64,000 nt of DNA from Trebouxia sp. TZW2008 (GCA_002118135.1 BDIU01000358.1:1-64000), one strand, 5' to 3'; shown: positions 36,501 through 47,270, counted from the stretch's first letter. Made by a program: numbers and translations. Notes: a model not told the origin generated them from the letters alone.

Positions 36501-38587
36501 TGTGATTCAATCTTCACCTGATGTCTGTCATGCAGAATGCAGAGTACTTCTCCACTGGTGATTTTGAAGATTCCACCAAGTGGCATCACTACGCCTTAGC
36601 AGTCTCGCACTACACCCACTTCACCTCGCCCATCCGGCGTTACCCAGATGTCATGGTGCACCGTTTGCTCGCCGCTGCACTGCGCCTGAACCCATCACTT
36701 ACTCAGCTTCCGCCAGAGCTGCTGAGTGACTCACCCCAGCCAGGGCCACAGCTGGACATGGCCTCACACAACCCATCAATTTCAACAGCAGATAGGACAG
36801 ATGACGTCAGTACTGCAGCAACACAAGGCAATCATACAGAGGTCCAGTCAGGATCTGGGTTGGAGAATGCTGGGCCTGCAGCAATTAGTGGTGATGACAC
36901 AAATCAGGCTACAAATGGTGTAAGTGTTTCAGCAACCAATGGCGTCGCCAAACAGGCAGACTCAAGGGCTGTGTCAGGGTCTGGTCAGCAGCATAAGGGG
37001 CGTGTTGCTGCAGTCACAGCGCAGCATGGGCTGGTGGACAGTGATACAGTCTCTGCCATTGCGACGCATTGCAATCAGCGCAAACAAGCAGCAAAGAATG
37101 TCCAGGTGAGCAAGCACTGCATGCCATGCAAGCTTGCTGTTGTTTGGTTTGCTGCATTGTAGGCTTGGGTGCCATCATCCTCAAGTTTGACAACATGAAC
37201 TGCTGCCTTGCCAGGAGATGCAAGGGCTCGTTGCTTTCCCATTTGGCGCATCTGCAACTTTATTGCTGATTTTGGCCATTGCATGGAGTGGCTTTGGTTT
37301 GTGAACGGTCACTAGCTGGCTTATATGTTTGTTGGTGACTTTGTTCACATCATCATTCTCTGGCGCTTGGTGTTCATGAGATCAATTTGCCTGACTGCAG
37401 GATGAGGCTACTGAGGCTGTTCCTGTGTGTCTCACAGATGGCCACACTTCTCATGTGCTCTTTTTGATCATTTGCAAACAGAACTTTGATGATGCATCCG
37501 TAATGTGTGTAATTGTTGGGTGCAGGATGGAAGCTTGAGGCTGTACCTGTGTGTGCTGCTCAGACAGCACCCAATTGTCACAGAAGCAGTGTGTCTCCAG
37601 ATTGGCGGCAACAGGTTCATTGATGTGTACATTTCTGAGCTGGGCATGGACCGCAGAATACACATTGAGCACATGCAGCCCTCTGTCACTGCTGATTTTG
37701 ACAAGGAACACAAGTGGGTCATTCATCTGGTGCTGCACTCATTTCCTGGTTACGTGTCACATGTTGCACAGGGCCTTTCACTCACGACTGCTCTGACAAT
37801 GACTAATTCTAAAGTTGCAAAGCTCGAGACTGCACGTCCTCTTTGCCAGATGCTTGTGCCGTGGCTCATCTGCCAAGCTTTTGCGCAGCTGGTCAGCACG
37901 CAATGTTCACAGAATGTCTCAGGGTGTCTCAAATCCCAAAGAGCTTTTGGGTCTCACGCTAGTGCTCCTGAGATGTCAAAGTCTTGTGCGTTGTTGCTAC
38001 ACAGACTTCGGGCTTAGGAGCATTTTGCAAGCCAAACCACTCTGTTCACTGACATTTTGTGAAAATAGGTTTGGCATATGCATCAGACCAGGTGTGAGCT
38101 GTCCCACCGATACTCTCATGCCAAGGTGGCCTTCAAGAAGCATGACACATTCAGCATGCATGTCTTATGCAGGCTGCTCTCTCTTGCTCGGTCACAGCCA
38201 ACCAACAGCCCCTTTCAGCTTCATCAACTCAATGGACAGCATCCGTCCTTGACTGGCCCCAGCACACAAGCCAACAGCTCCGATGCAATCTCACAGGCTT
38301 TCGCAGCTTCAGCTAACCAAGACAGCAATGCTGCAAACACCAGCAGCACTGAAGACAAAGCTGTAGCCTCATCAGGCAGTTCTTCTGTTGCTGTCAGACT
38401 AGAAGATGAAGCTTGCATGCAAGGCATCGAGTTTGTCCAGAACCTGAGGAACCCAAGCAATCTGCAGCCAGCATTTCTGCCACTGCAGCTGAAGCTGTTT
38501 GCACGCGTTCCTGTTGTCGTCTCTGCAAGGCTGTTTGGTCAGACTGGCAAGCCGTCAGAAACCTTTGCTCAATTGCTGGTGAAGTGA
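24553..38587 (+). CDS. DIS3L2: DIS3-like exonuclease 2 (RNase II/RNB family)
   Basis: Cytoplasmic 3'-5' exoribonuclease acting on uridylated RNA in animals; SOV in plants. I read 18 exons: 24553-25201, 25417-25595, 25832-26075, 26274-26336, 26519-27071, 27288-27386, 27965-28166, 29654-29771, 30098-30251, 30520-30639, 31176-31294, 32223-32425, 33645-33789, 34417-34580, 36063-36185, 36536-37105, 37526-37713 and 38092-38587. All phases agree, giving about 1,462 residues. The N-terminus is a Gly/Arg/Ser-rich disordered region. Cold-shock domains carry [27 protein letters not shown] and [10 protein letters not shown]. The RNB catalytic motif [13 protein letters not shown] has all its aspartates. 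Then [52 protein letters not shown] and [10 protein letters not shown]. Two disordered inserts (exon 5, late exon 16) lengthen it. No PIN domain is present, which separates DIS3L2 from DIS3. Introns 7, 11, 12, 13 and 14 are filled with decayed exon copies. Confidence 0.93.
28300..29070 (+). repeat. Four decayed copies of DIS3L2 exon 7 end
   Basis: The end of exon 7 ([28 protein letters not shown], ending at 28166) recurs downstream in intron 7 at about 28305-28395 ([20 protein letters not shown]), 28525-28605, 28655-28735 and 28990-29068. Intron sequence such as GTCTGGCAAGTGTTGCAGGC is repeated with them, so the duplicated unit is exon end plus following intron. Spacing is about 130-330 bp. 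The later copies carry more frame damage. Confidence 0.85.
31919..32180 (+). repeat. Two decayed copies of DIS3L2 exon 12
   Basis: Copies at 31919-32030 ([20 protein letters not shown]) and about 32048-32180 precede the used exon 12 (32223, [20 protein letters not shown]). The first copy keeps an AG acceptor and an open frame for some 35 residues, then departs. The second has lost the start but regains homology through CATGCTCAG. Confidence 0.85.
32396..32720 (+). repeat. Repeats of DIS3L2 exon 12 donor end
   Basis: The last codons of exon 12 with the donor (CATGGCTATCAGTGGTCTGA then GGTGTGTCC) recur about three more times in intron 12, near 32524-32560, 32600-32640 and 32665-32710. Each has point changes and short insertions. 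Confidence 0.7.
32850..33395 (+). repeat. Tandem duplication of about 314 bp in DIS3L2 intron 12
   Basis: The segment 32850-33075 reappears at 33165-33390 (shared landmarks GACCAGCAAAAG/GTCAGCAAAAG, TTGCTTGCTGG, GTCAAGNGCCTTGACTAC, CTGCTTGCTGA). No exon is recognisable in either copy. It lies in the intron between exons 12 and 13. Confidence 0.65.
34246..34330 (+). repeat. Decayed copy of DIS3L2 exon 14
   Basis: Reads [19 protein letters not shown], then IAKMI, after a CAG acceptor. The used exon at 34417 reads [20 protein letters not shown]. The copy loses homology after KMI, at CCTCACTGCAG. It lies in intron 13. A third partial relic (GAGCGTAAGATTGGGGACCT) at about 34724-34760 repeats the later part of the used exon. 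Confidence 0.85.
35585..35990 (+). repeat. Three decayed copies of DIS3L2 exon 15
   Basis: Copies beginning CTGCAGGGG at about 35587, 35722 and 35886 precede the used exon 15 (36063-36185). All retain the core read as GTGAGCACAGCAGGGT in the used exon and its relatives, and GAGCCTGAGG downstream. Spacing is about 135-175 bp. The copies contain in-frame changes that break the [20 protein letters not shown] sequence. Confidence 0.85.
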
Positions 38588-39077
38588 ATGTTATATGGCT
38601 CTCTGCCTTGTCTAGTGCTAGGTGGTTTCTTGATCGTGTTAAGTTCGAATTCAAGATGTGCACAGTGGCTAGCATTTGGATGTGCGCATACAAGCACAGA
38701 GACATGGTTTAACGACTGACATGTCATCTTGTATCACATTAACCAACTCCCATCTCGTTATGCCTGCTGCAAGGCAAATGCAGTTGAGCAGTGTTTGCAT
38801 AAACACCATGCATGCACTATGGACTGCTTTGCAGACACTATCAGGCTGCCAGTCAGGGTCCATGCTTCTGCAACAACCTGTTGCACAAAATTCTGGTCAG
38901 TCATTATGACTCATGCAGCATGCTGCATATGCCAAGAGATTTGACGACGTCTTCTTGCGCGTCATGATCAGCTGCCCGAGCACTACTCAGATCGTGGCAA
39001 CCTTGTGCCAGAACTAACATTCGAACATTGCTGCGAGCAGTGACGGCAAGTGCAGCAGCTGCACCTGCACTAGCACG
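38588..39077. other. Intergenic region between DIS3L2 and the DUF1348 gene
   Basis: 490 bp with the DIS3L2 3' UTR and the promoter of the next gene on the same strand. No gene or distinctive motif seen. Confidence 0.5.
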
Positions 39078-39778
39078 ATGTCCGACACAGAGCCTGACAG
39101 ACCTCCCCTTCCGCCTTTCACGCTTGAAACTGCCATCAAGAAGGTGAAAGCTGCAGAGAACGCATGGAATACGTGCGACCCTGTCAAGGTCGCTGCAGCG
39201 TACACGCCGGGTGAGATGCGCTGCGTCTATGCTTGCAGCTTCGCATGCCGCTGATCGCTTCACAAGCATGCAAGACAAAGTCTTGGAGTTTGGCTTATCT
39301 ATGTTGCTGCATCACTTGCAGATTCCGAATGGCGCAATCGTGACGAGTTTTTCCGGGGCAGGGATGCCATCAAAGCTTTTCTCACCAGAAAATGGCAGAA
39401 AGAGCTGCAATACAAGCTGATGAAGGAGCTCTGGTGCTATCAGGGCAATCGAATCTCTGTGCGTTTTGAATATGAGTTTCATGACCATGAAGGCCAATGG
39501 TGGCGAGCGCATGGCAATGAGGTGTGTGCTGTTGCTGCACTTCATCTGTCAAGCGCAGCACCTCTTTTTTACCATCATAAGTCAGTTGTGTCATTTGACT
39601 GAACCATGCAAAAGGCTTGCAGTGTTGCAAGTGACTGGTGTTGACATGGCCAGAGAGGCTGCATAAAATTGGATTGCTTATGCAGCATTGGGAGTTTGAT
39701 GATCAAGGTTACATGGTGAGGCGAGACATGTCAGCAAATGACTACAAAATCCAGGAAAGTGAGAGGCGATACAACTGA
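39078..39778 (+). CDS. DUF1348 (NTF2-like fold) protein
   Basis: Three exons, 39078-39210, 39322-39521 and 39686-39778, with consistent phases and 141 residues, the usual length for the family. It begins [20 protein letters not shown]. Core landmarks are [67 protein letters not shown] and a C-terminal ESERRYN. These match DUF1348, a small family common in bacteria and patchy in eukaryotes; it adopts an NTF2-like cone fold. Its biochemical function is not established. Bacterial members are intronless, so two introns indicate a long-resident or anciently acquired gene. Confidence 0.85.
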
Positions 39779-41581
39779 CAAGGCAATGTTTCCCATGCAC
39801 AATGTCCGGGCGTTGCGCTGCAGCAAAATTGGTCATGCCATGTGCTTGACGCAGCTCAGATCAGCACGGAGCTATTGGAGAGATGAACGAGTGTTGTGCT
39901 GCAAAGATTGCTAGCTTGTACGTGTTGCTGCTGATGTCAACTTGAACAGCTCCTGTCTGACATTTAGTTAGTAGCTCAGCAATGCTCACCAGCAATACAC
40001 CTGCAGTTTTGGGTTTCAGTGGTGGTATGTTGCACTCCTCCCTTGTTGTACAGTACTCAATACTTGTGATCAATGTGTCAGTGTGTGGCTAGCACACATC
40101 CTGGAATACCAGGTTGCTATTTTGCCATTTCTAACTGGGTGGCGTTGCAAGTTGCAATCAAGGACTGACATTGCCTTCTGATATTTTTGCAGCAATTTAA
40201 GGCAGGCATAGGCTCAAGACCCTCAGGACTACAGGACAAGTACTACTGCTTGTGTCTGCAGGATAAGTTGGTAGATCTACAGCATAAATCACAGCCTAAT
40301 CGAGATCACACGTTATGATACAGTACACATCGTCTTATACAGTATCTAATTGTACATCTGAAAAACACATTGTAAATTCGTTCGATACTATACAGTGTTG
40401 ATGCCAACAAGCATGATTAGCAACATAATGTCACAAGTTGACTTTGCAAAACCATTGCAGGCCACATCTGTTGGAAAATCTAGGTGATTTGCTGCGTCGC
40501 GCGCCTCCGCACTATGCCTGCCATACCCTAAGGCCTTGAGCATAAGTGTGGCACACTGTCTGCTACCCACTGAAACAGAACTCAAACGTCAACAATCAAG
40601 CAGCTCATTGAGAAGCTTGTGGCTGCTTCTGAGACACTGTATCTTGAGCTATATGTTGCAGCAATTCCTCATCAGCAGCAGCAGCATATGTGTTAATGAC
40701 AAGCTTCCACCATTGAGTATCAGGAAGTCGCAGCATGTGCAGAGCTGTCGTCATCAGGACAATCAGCTACAAAATTATCAAGGCATCACTCTGTCCTGCA
40801 AAGTTTGAGACTTTGGCCTGCCTTTAGGTGAAAGGAATCTGATGCTCTACACTGCGTTTGGTGTGTACTGGCCGCAGAATATGCCCAATGTTGTCTTGGA
40901 CTGTGGCGAACGCTGTGCTTGAAGCTGCCACGAGAAATGCTTTGAGTGCTTGCTGTCCACAGTCAGACAACGAGAAACATGTGACATCTTGACCCTGAGC
41001 TGCACTGCTCTGCATGCAACAAAGGGACTTGAGAGCTTTCAGCCATTTCGAGCGTCCGACAAGACGCACTGTGCATGCTAACGATAAGGCTCGTGAGAGA
41101 GCATGTGTGCTGCAATACTGAGGACATCCTGTCTGGCAGCCATGTGACACAGTTGTGGGCCATTTGCTGATGATTGTGCACAACAGCTCATGTCATTTTG
41201 ATTTACAGCGATCTGATACTCAGCATATAAAGATGATGTGCAACAACAGCACAATGCAAATCTGATGCCACTTTTCAACGATGCCCTGCTGACCGTATGC
41301 ATACAGCAATGCACGCTACACAACCGACGTTTGCTCATGGCAAGGTGGCTCAAGAAGCAGACAAGTATGCTTTTGCAAACTTCAGTTGCGCCCAGGAAGG
41401 CGTCGTCTAAATACCAGGCAGTATGCAATTGGCGATACGAAGCATGGTAAACAACTTGGCACAATGTTTCAGAGTCATGAACGGTCACTGTATGAATGTG
41501 ACACAATGATGACACAGAGCGCAAGGTGACTCATGGTGAAGCTGCAACTACCTCTGCTTCTCACAGGACCCTCCTTTTGAA
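39779..41581. other. Long intergenic stretch, nothing recognised
   Basis: About 1.8 kb between the DUF1348 gene and the next minus-strand frame. Short frames on both strands lack domain or splice support. Tandem echoes as seen in the gene introns were not obvious here. Confidence 0.4.
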
Positions 41582-42007
41582 TCAACGTCGTTTACCGCGT
41601 CGAGTCTGAACAGGGACCGATGTCTGCTTCCGTCGTTGCCATTTGAGCTGCTTTTGAGTCGCTTGGAGAGGTTCACGTTTGATCTTGCCGTGAGGGTCCA
41701 CTGCAACCAGTTCCTCATCGTGCTCCTCCGGGCGCTTTGCGATTGGCAGGACTTGTGCGGCAATGTTGCGCGCTACATCGGGCGGAAGAGGACGTAGCGC
41801 GTTGAACACGCAGAATACATGCTTCTCGTGTGCACGCAGCTTCCTTTTCTGCTCTGCTTTGCCGATGCGCTGGCGCCGGACTTGCACACTGTTCGGATCA
41901 CTTTCTTTTGGCTCAGATGCGATGCTGAGATAGCTGATGAATTTGTCCAGAGCAACGTAGTGGTGTACTGTCCAGTGCTCAAATTCTATCAGCTGGAAGC
42001 TGGCCAT
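41582..42007 (-). CDS. Hypothetical basic protein, 141 residues
   Basis: A single open frame from ATG at 42007 to stop at 41582. It begins MASFQLIEFEHWTVHHYVAL and becomes strongly basic toward the end (KQLKWQRRKQTSVP, RRGKRR). A mid-part reads LPPDVARNIAAQVLPIAKRP. I do not recognise a family. The basic tail would suit a nuclear or nucleic-acid-associated protein, but that is only composition. The region shows a denser CpG/GCG content than neighbouring noncoding DNA, in line with coding. It may be one exon of a longer gene. Confidence 0.45.
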   Translation of the reverse strand: MASFQLIEFEHWTVHHYVALDKFISYLSIASEPKESDPNSVQVRRQRIGKAEQKRKLRAHEKHVFCVFNALRPLPPDVARNIAAQVLPIAKRPEEHDEELVAVDPHGKIKREPLQATQKQLKWQRRKQTSVPVQTRRGKRR

Positions 42008-42011
42008 TTTG

Positions 42012-43648
42012 ATGCAGTGCGACTACGCACGGCACTTAAACGCAAACGCGCTTCAATGGGCCAAGAGGGTGCGCGCGCAGGACTACGTAGAGGACCGTCT
42101 CGACTCACAACCGCAAGTACAACCAAGCTGTATGCGACATGACTTGCATCTCGGGGCACCAACAACACGAGCCTCGTTTCTGGTGAAATCCGTTGTGGGA
42201 AATCTCAATTTGAGTTGAGCTAGACAGGTGACTGGCGCATTTGCTTCCAACCAAGTGCCAACTTTGCAGCAACTTTTTGTCCGTCTGTCAGCAAAGCTCC
42301 AGAAGATCTGAGGGCCTTCGACCGGGATTGTTCGGCTTGCAGTGTTGTCGTGGGGGTCAAATCAAAACTCAAAGCCCTCACTGCTTGCTGCATGCAAGAC
42401 CTGTGGAGCCCTGCACCCAGTGAAGGGGTCTGCCCTTTTGGCCCATACTTTCCCTAGAGAAATGATTGCATGCATCAGACTGCATGGCAGCCTGTGTGGT
42501 GTGTAATATGCAAAGCCAAACCTGAAGCAAAGCTGAAGTTGTAACTGATCAAAGCTAGCAGCAATGCAGCACTTTCTGTGTATGTATGTGTGTTTCTCCG
42601 TCAGTAAAGATGTTGCTGAAGACCTGAGTGCCTTCGTCAGGGAGCTTGCACTGGCACTGTGGAATTATGGTCAAAACTCAAAGCGCTCACTGCTTGCTGC
42701 ATGCAAACATCGTCGGGGCCTGCATCAAGTGACAGGTGTATCATCAGCCCATGTGTTTCCGGCTGGAAGGGTCTGTTTGGGCGCTCAGATCTGAATGGAC
42801 AAATCTCCACATCCACAACAGATCCACAACCCGTGGGCAAAGTTGGGCAAGTCTTCCACTCCAACCAGGACAGGACGGTCAGTGTCAGAGAATGCGCCAG
42901 GGCACAGGTATGCCCTCAAATCAAACGCTGCTACATTGTATGCAGCCTATGGTTGTCAGCTGGCAACATGCATTGTGGACAGAATCCAGCCAGGGTGCAT
43001 GAGCCAAGCATGATGTGCTGACCAATTCCTTGTGTGAACACTGATTGCAATACTAGTAAACTGGCAACATTTAATATAGAAGCAAGTTTTGTTTTGAAGC
43101 CGTCGTAAAGTATGGCATAGCAGGTTGGCTAGTCATAACATTCACAAGCACCACTTGTACATGACGTGACATAATCAGGATAATCATTGATCTTTCTGCA
43201 AACTGAATCAGAGTCAGCAGTCAGCAGCACATATATGTATCTCACATATGTGTGGCACATTTCTTGTCTTGCCAGGGTGGCTTGTCTATTTTTAACATAT
43301 ATGACTGTGCAATGTTCATCTTCTAAAAGTCAGGCAAGACATTGTGATGTAGTTGATTCTGCAGCCATCCTAAGGACTGAGACCTCTTACTGCTCAAAAC
43401 ATGACCTTGGACAGTCGATTGTCAACGTTCTGCAAATATATATATTTATACATGTCCATAGCATCTAAGCCTCTTGCTCCTCAGCTAGCTACAGGAGCTC
43501 ATGGAAGAAATGCGACATGCCTACACAATATCTGCGATTGAGATGCGGTCCCTCAACAACTTGCCACAAGTATGCCTCAACCAGCTCAGCAACAAGACAG
43601 ACATAGCAACGCAGTGTAAGTTTAATAGCGCTTATGTAGCTGCTGCAT
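42012..43648 (+). CDS. Unidentified multi-exon gene
   Basis: Several exon-like blocks share a compatible reading frame. About 42616-42737 reads [20 protein letters not shown], then [20 protein letters not shown]. About 42825-42908 reads [20 protein letters not shown]. About 43488-43620 reads [20 protein letters not shown], then SLNNLPQ. A possible first exon at 42012-42116 ([20 protein letters not shown]) opens four bases from the start of the opposite-strand hypothetical gene, so the two cannot both be right as drawn. A decayed copy of the first block lies at about 42290-42410, as in the better-known genes here. I do not recognise the protein. Confidence 0.4.
42290..42412 (+). repeat. Decayed copy of an exon of the unidentified gene
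   Basis: Shares CAGAAGATCTGAGGGCCTTCG / CTGAAGACCTGAGTGCCTTCG-type sequence and the run GTCAAAACTCAAAG(C)GC(C)TCACTGCTTGCTGC with the block at 42607-42710, some 315 bp downstream. The reading frame in this copy is interrupted. Confidence 0.7.
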
Positions 43649-43670
43649 GACACACTATAAGCGATTATTG

Positions 43671-44396
43671 CTAAAGTGGTGATGTCATAAGTTGCCCAGA
43701 AAAGACGGTTGGAAGGTCACAGCTGCCTTGTGGACTTTTCCGGCGAAGACTTGGCGGAGCATACTGAGCCTCTTGTGGGAATTTCTCTTTGAGAAGGACC
43801 GCTGCTGGCTGTTCTGTACTTGTGTTTGTGCTTGGAGGCGTTGTCCTTGCGCTCAATTCCTGCCCTGACTTGCCTGGAAGCTGCTGTTGCGTGCTTGGTG
43901 CTGCTTGATGCTGAGCCATAATGACTGGATGATAGGCACAGGTATGCCACAAGGGCAACTGTGGAGCAAGAACAGCTGTGACTATTTACACACAGGCCAA
44001 AAAAGTTAGTCAAGCCTGATAGGGTGCTTGAAGTCAGCTGGACAACCTTGCAGGCACTGTGTATACAGACGGACGGCAGAAGCGCTCAGCGGATGCGAGA
44101 AATGCGTAAACGCAGTGCAGAAGCAACCGATCCAGCGGGACTTTGGGACTCCGTCCTTACCTGCTTCGCGGAAGGCGTATATGTCGCTTGCCGAAGTGTA
44201 GACAACGCCTGCTGAAGCCCGCACGGCTGTCTCGCAGTAAGGTCGAAAGCTGAACTCTCGAAGTGCTGTCTGGATACTCTTATGATCACGTTCGCTCCTT
44301 ACAAGGAAGCCCAAGTCGTCGAGGTCAGTCCTTGGCGCGTCTGTCTGAGCAATCCAGAAGCTGCTGGTTTCCTATTTGCAATGATCAGTCGGAGTC
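43671..44396 (-). CDS. Unidentified two-exon (or longer) gene
   Basis: Exon A runs from about 44396 to 44161 and reads ETSSFWIAQTDAPRTDLDDL, then GFLVRSERDHKSIQTALREF and VVYTSASDIYAFREAG, ending at a GTAAGG donor. Exon B runs from about 43991 to 43671, joins in phase (VTAVLAPQLPLWHTCAYHPV) and ends in a Q/S/T/P-rich tail (GQLMTSPL, stop). An upstream frame at about 44700-44560 (LDGLIAAFQLDASTRQIFLE) could be a further exon, but its phase does not join as I read it. I do not recognise the family. The intron phases and protein-like exon A make a real gene likely. Confidence 0.45.
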
Positions 44397-44817
44397 TTGA
44401 ACGCGTACCACGAAACCAACAGCGCGTATGATGCAGCATGCCCAGCAGCTGGATAGGTCAGACTGTGTGCCAGCTGGCACCTGCTGAGCAGTCAAGCCTC
44501 GACTGTCATGGTTACTAATCTCAGAAGCTTTACTCATCGTAGGATTGAGGCTTACTCATCGACCGCAGAGGGCTTGCTTGATCCAGCCCACACTGTTGTC
44601 ACAGCAGTCTGACTTGCCGGGAACCATTTCCAGAAATATTTGTCGAGTGCTTGCATCGAGCTGAAATGCGGCGATCAGCCCGTCAAGATCGTGTTCACAC
44701 AGCTGACTGGTGTTCTCGCTGCGTGGTATCCGAGGTGTTGCTAGGTCAGTACGATGCTCAGCAAAGCTTAAAGTCGATAGAGTGCGACGTTCAACTGTCA
44801 AACTTTGCGCAGGCACA

Positions 44818-46134
44818 ATGAACTTTGAAGTTCGCAGTGACATCATGTCGGTTAGCTGGGCGGCACTACCGACCGAGGTATGGGCTAAAGTCTTCTCGTG
44901 CCTACAACCTGCCTTCGTTCTGGACTCTCACATCGTGAACGGTCCTGACATGAACGCATACCATCGAATGTCACGTGTGAGGCATGCTTCGCGCATGTTG
45001 CATCAACTCCCATCTGTTTGCAAAAGATTCAAGAACGTATTCGTGGAGAACTCAGGTCTGAGATCTGAGCTAATCTTGAAAACAGTGGAAAGCAGTCAGG
45101 AACTGATTGCGTTGACCGACTACGTAACGCGGCATCATGGCTGTATGGATGTGGTTGTAGCAAGATGCTGCCAGCAACTGTTGTCACCTCTGTTTGCTCT
45201 TAGGTCTCCAGTCAAAACACTGTGGCTTGCATTTAGTGACGTTGAAGAGGTTGCGAACATAATTGCACTGTCTGCCCAATTTGCCTCCTTGACCACGTGT
45301 ATGCTCGACTTTGATCTGCGTGGCGAACTTCTTTCAGATTCGGGGGTCACCTTGCTGCCATTTCGCAATCTGCATCACCTGAAGCACCATGAGTTGCATG
45401 GGGGTATATTTTTGGACCTACATGCGCCCATGCATTTGACATTTCTGAGCTTGAGATGGTCTTCAGCTGACTGCAGCGAAGATTTTCAAAGCGCTGTGTC
45501 TTTGCTAGAGTTGCATCTGTGGCATGCAGACATTGCCAACTTTCATAGCTCAGGTGTCACAGCTTGCACGCATTTGTGCCAGCTTTCATGTGGCTACTCA
45601 CTTGTATCATGTGGAAACCCTGGTGAAGTCATGTGTACAGGAAAAGGGCGATATTTTGATGTCTTTGCTTTCAGTATGCCTGACAGCTTGTCAAATTTGA
45701 CAGGCTTGACGAAATTGACCATTCTTTGCGGAAGAAACTTAGAGTTTCAACTGAATTGGCTGACGCATTTGACAGTCCTGCAGAGCTTGACTGCCACTTT
45801 TAATGACACCAGCATTCAAGCCCCAAGCACCTTGAGTAAAATGATCAGACTGTCATCTATAGAATTGCTAAATGCGCGCGTACACCCACAGCAGGATACA
45901 TGTGTTGATTGCGACTTGGCTGATTTTGTCGCATTGCAGAGTTTGACTTTGAGTGGTAACTTGAGATTCAAGCAAAAGTTGCACCACCTCACTGCTTTGC
46001 CATCACTGAAAGAAATCAGGTTGCAAGATCTAGATGCTTGCTCTGGTGAAGCAGCTGCAAGGTCAAACATGCTTGCACATTATATTGGCATTCATCGGCC
46101 AGATGTGTCCTTAGTTCTGATAGGCAAGCCTTAG
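44818..46134 (+). CDS. F-box/LRR-like protein, intronless
   Basis: A 438-residue single-exon frame from ATG 44818 (MNFEVRSDIMSVSWAALP). An F-box-like start (LPTEVWAKVFSCL, then LPSVCKRFKNVF) is followed by irregular leucine-rich repeats (LHLTFLSLRW, LTGLTKLTILCG, LQSLTLSGNL). F-box proteins of this type are substrate receptors of SCF ubiquitin ligases. The target cannot be predicted. It is one of only two long intronless genes here, and it is paralogous to the gene at 56681-55383: both keep LTFL...AEDC/SEDF...L..LHLWHA/WVDLWEC and SACSDLEHLALSY / TACTHLCQLSCGY. An alternative upstream GTG-initiated extension is unlikely in a nuclear gene. Confidence 0.75.
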   Translation: MNFEVRSDIMSVSWAALPTEVWAKVFSCLQPAFVLDSHIVNGPDMNAYHRMSRVRHASRMLHQLPSVCKRFKNVFVENSGLRSELILKTVESSQELIALTDYVTRHHGCMDVVVARCCQQLLSPLFALRSPVKTLWLAFSDVEEVANIIALSAQFASLTTCMLDFDLRGELLSDSGVTLLPFRNLHHLKHHELHGGIFLDLHAPMHLTFLSLRWSSADCSEDFQSAVSLLELHLWHADIANFHSSGVTACTHLCQLSCGYSLVSCGNPGEVMCTGKGRYFDVFAFSMPDSLSNLTGLTKLTILCGRNLEFQLNWLTHLTVLQSLTATFNDTSIQAPSTLSKMIRLSSIELLNARVHPQQDTCVDCDLADFVALQSLTLSGNLRFKQKLHHLTALPSLKEIRLQDLDACSGEAAARSNMLAHYIGIHRPDVSLVLIGKP

Positions 46135-46452
46135 TCATAATGGGTGAACATTTCAGCCCGAACTGGTCAGCTCATTTTGCTATTGAATACTAACAATGTT
46201 ATTACGTTCAGGATGTTGCATTGAGTGGGATCATTGCACTGAGCTGTACTTGACAAGCATGTTACAATAATACACATCAGCATTGACACAGAAGTGTTGC
46301 GTGTCGATCTACTGTCTGGCTTGATCTCCCATGAGTCTGGCCAAGCAAGTACTCACACATAAAACAATTCAAGGGGAAGTCGCTGTTAGAGACAAGTATT
46401 GGCTGTTGTTCATGCAGCTGTGCTCCGTTGTTGGGAATATCATCTGCAATCA

Positions 46453-46522
46453 TGTGTAGCTTCAGCAATGCCGGTGATGCTAGCTGGGCGGATGATTGCA
46501 CCGGCATTGCTGAAGCTACACA
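46453..46522. repeat. Perfect 24-bp inverted repeat, 22-nt loop
   Basis: Left arm 46453-46476 (TGTGTAGCTTCAGCAATGCC then GGTG) is the exact reverse complement of right arm 46499-46522. The spacer is 22 nt. A transcript would fold into a stable hairpin of small-RNA-precursor size. It could equally be a remnant of a transposon or of a palindromic repair event. Confidence 0.9.
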
Positions 46523-46769
46523 CATAGCAGGAATTGCAAATGTGTTGCTGCTGTCAATTGCAACAGCACCAATAGAGTGCGTGAATATGCACTGCAGTGT
46601 GCGTTTGAGCAACGTTAACCAGAATTGGCAGATGAACAGGGTGCCTTGTGACGCCAACATAACACTGAATTATGTTGACATGTCTACATCTTGTGACAGA
46701 TCTGTGGTTGATGCTTTGCTTCAGCTACGCTTGCAATGAGCCCAGCCACATGGCATCAGCCACATCACA

Positions 46770-47215
46770 GGTTTTGCAACAATAGCACGTCAACATCTGC
46801 TGTCTGGTAAGCATTATCCAGCTGGCTGCTTGGCACAGCCTCCAAACTCAACTTGCCTTGGCGTAGATTAACTTGGGAATTGTTAGTTTGCTGGAGCTGT
46901 AGCGCCAATGAGCTCAGCCTCAGTTGGCAACGGTCACACCACAACTTTTGCAGCAGCAGCAGCACATCAATAGCTCCTGTCTATAACCTATCATCTAGCT
47001 GGCTGCTCGGCACAGCTGTCATACTCAGCTTGCCTTTACATGAGTTGGAGCTCACTAGTTTACTGGAGCTACAGCGCCAACGAGTCCAGCCACAACTGGC
47101 AGCAGTAACATCATAATCTTTGTAGCAGCAGCACATCAACAACTCCCGTCGGGTGGACATCATCCAGCTGGCTGCAGGGCAAAGCGTTCACACTGAGCTT
47201 GCCTTTGCATCGGTT
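46770..47215 (-). repeat. Three decayed copies of METTL21 terminal exon
   Basis: On the minus strand each copy reads close to KLSVTAVPSSQLDDVYQTGD VDVLLLQ of the used exon, split here for length: for example KLSLEAVPSSQLDNAYQTAD at about 46870-46770. Spacing is 165-175 bp. They lie past the stop codon at 47271, so they would be in the 3' UTR or beyond. Confidence 0.8.
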
Positions 47216-47270
47216 GAATATTGTGAGTTTGCTAGAGCTGCATGATGAAGGAGCTCAGCCATGACTAGCA

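Larger units (their letters stand above)
46135..47270. other. 3' flank with METTL21 exon echoes and a hairpin
   Basis: About 1.1 kb between the F-box/LRR stop and the METTL21-like stop, which converge. It contains a perfect 24-bp inverted repeat (46453-46522) and three copies of the METTL21 terminal exon end (about 46770-46870, 46935-47040, 47115-47215). No additional gene was recognised. Confidence 0.6.
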
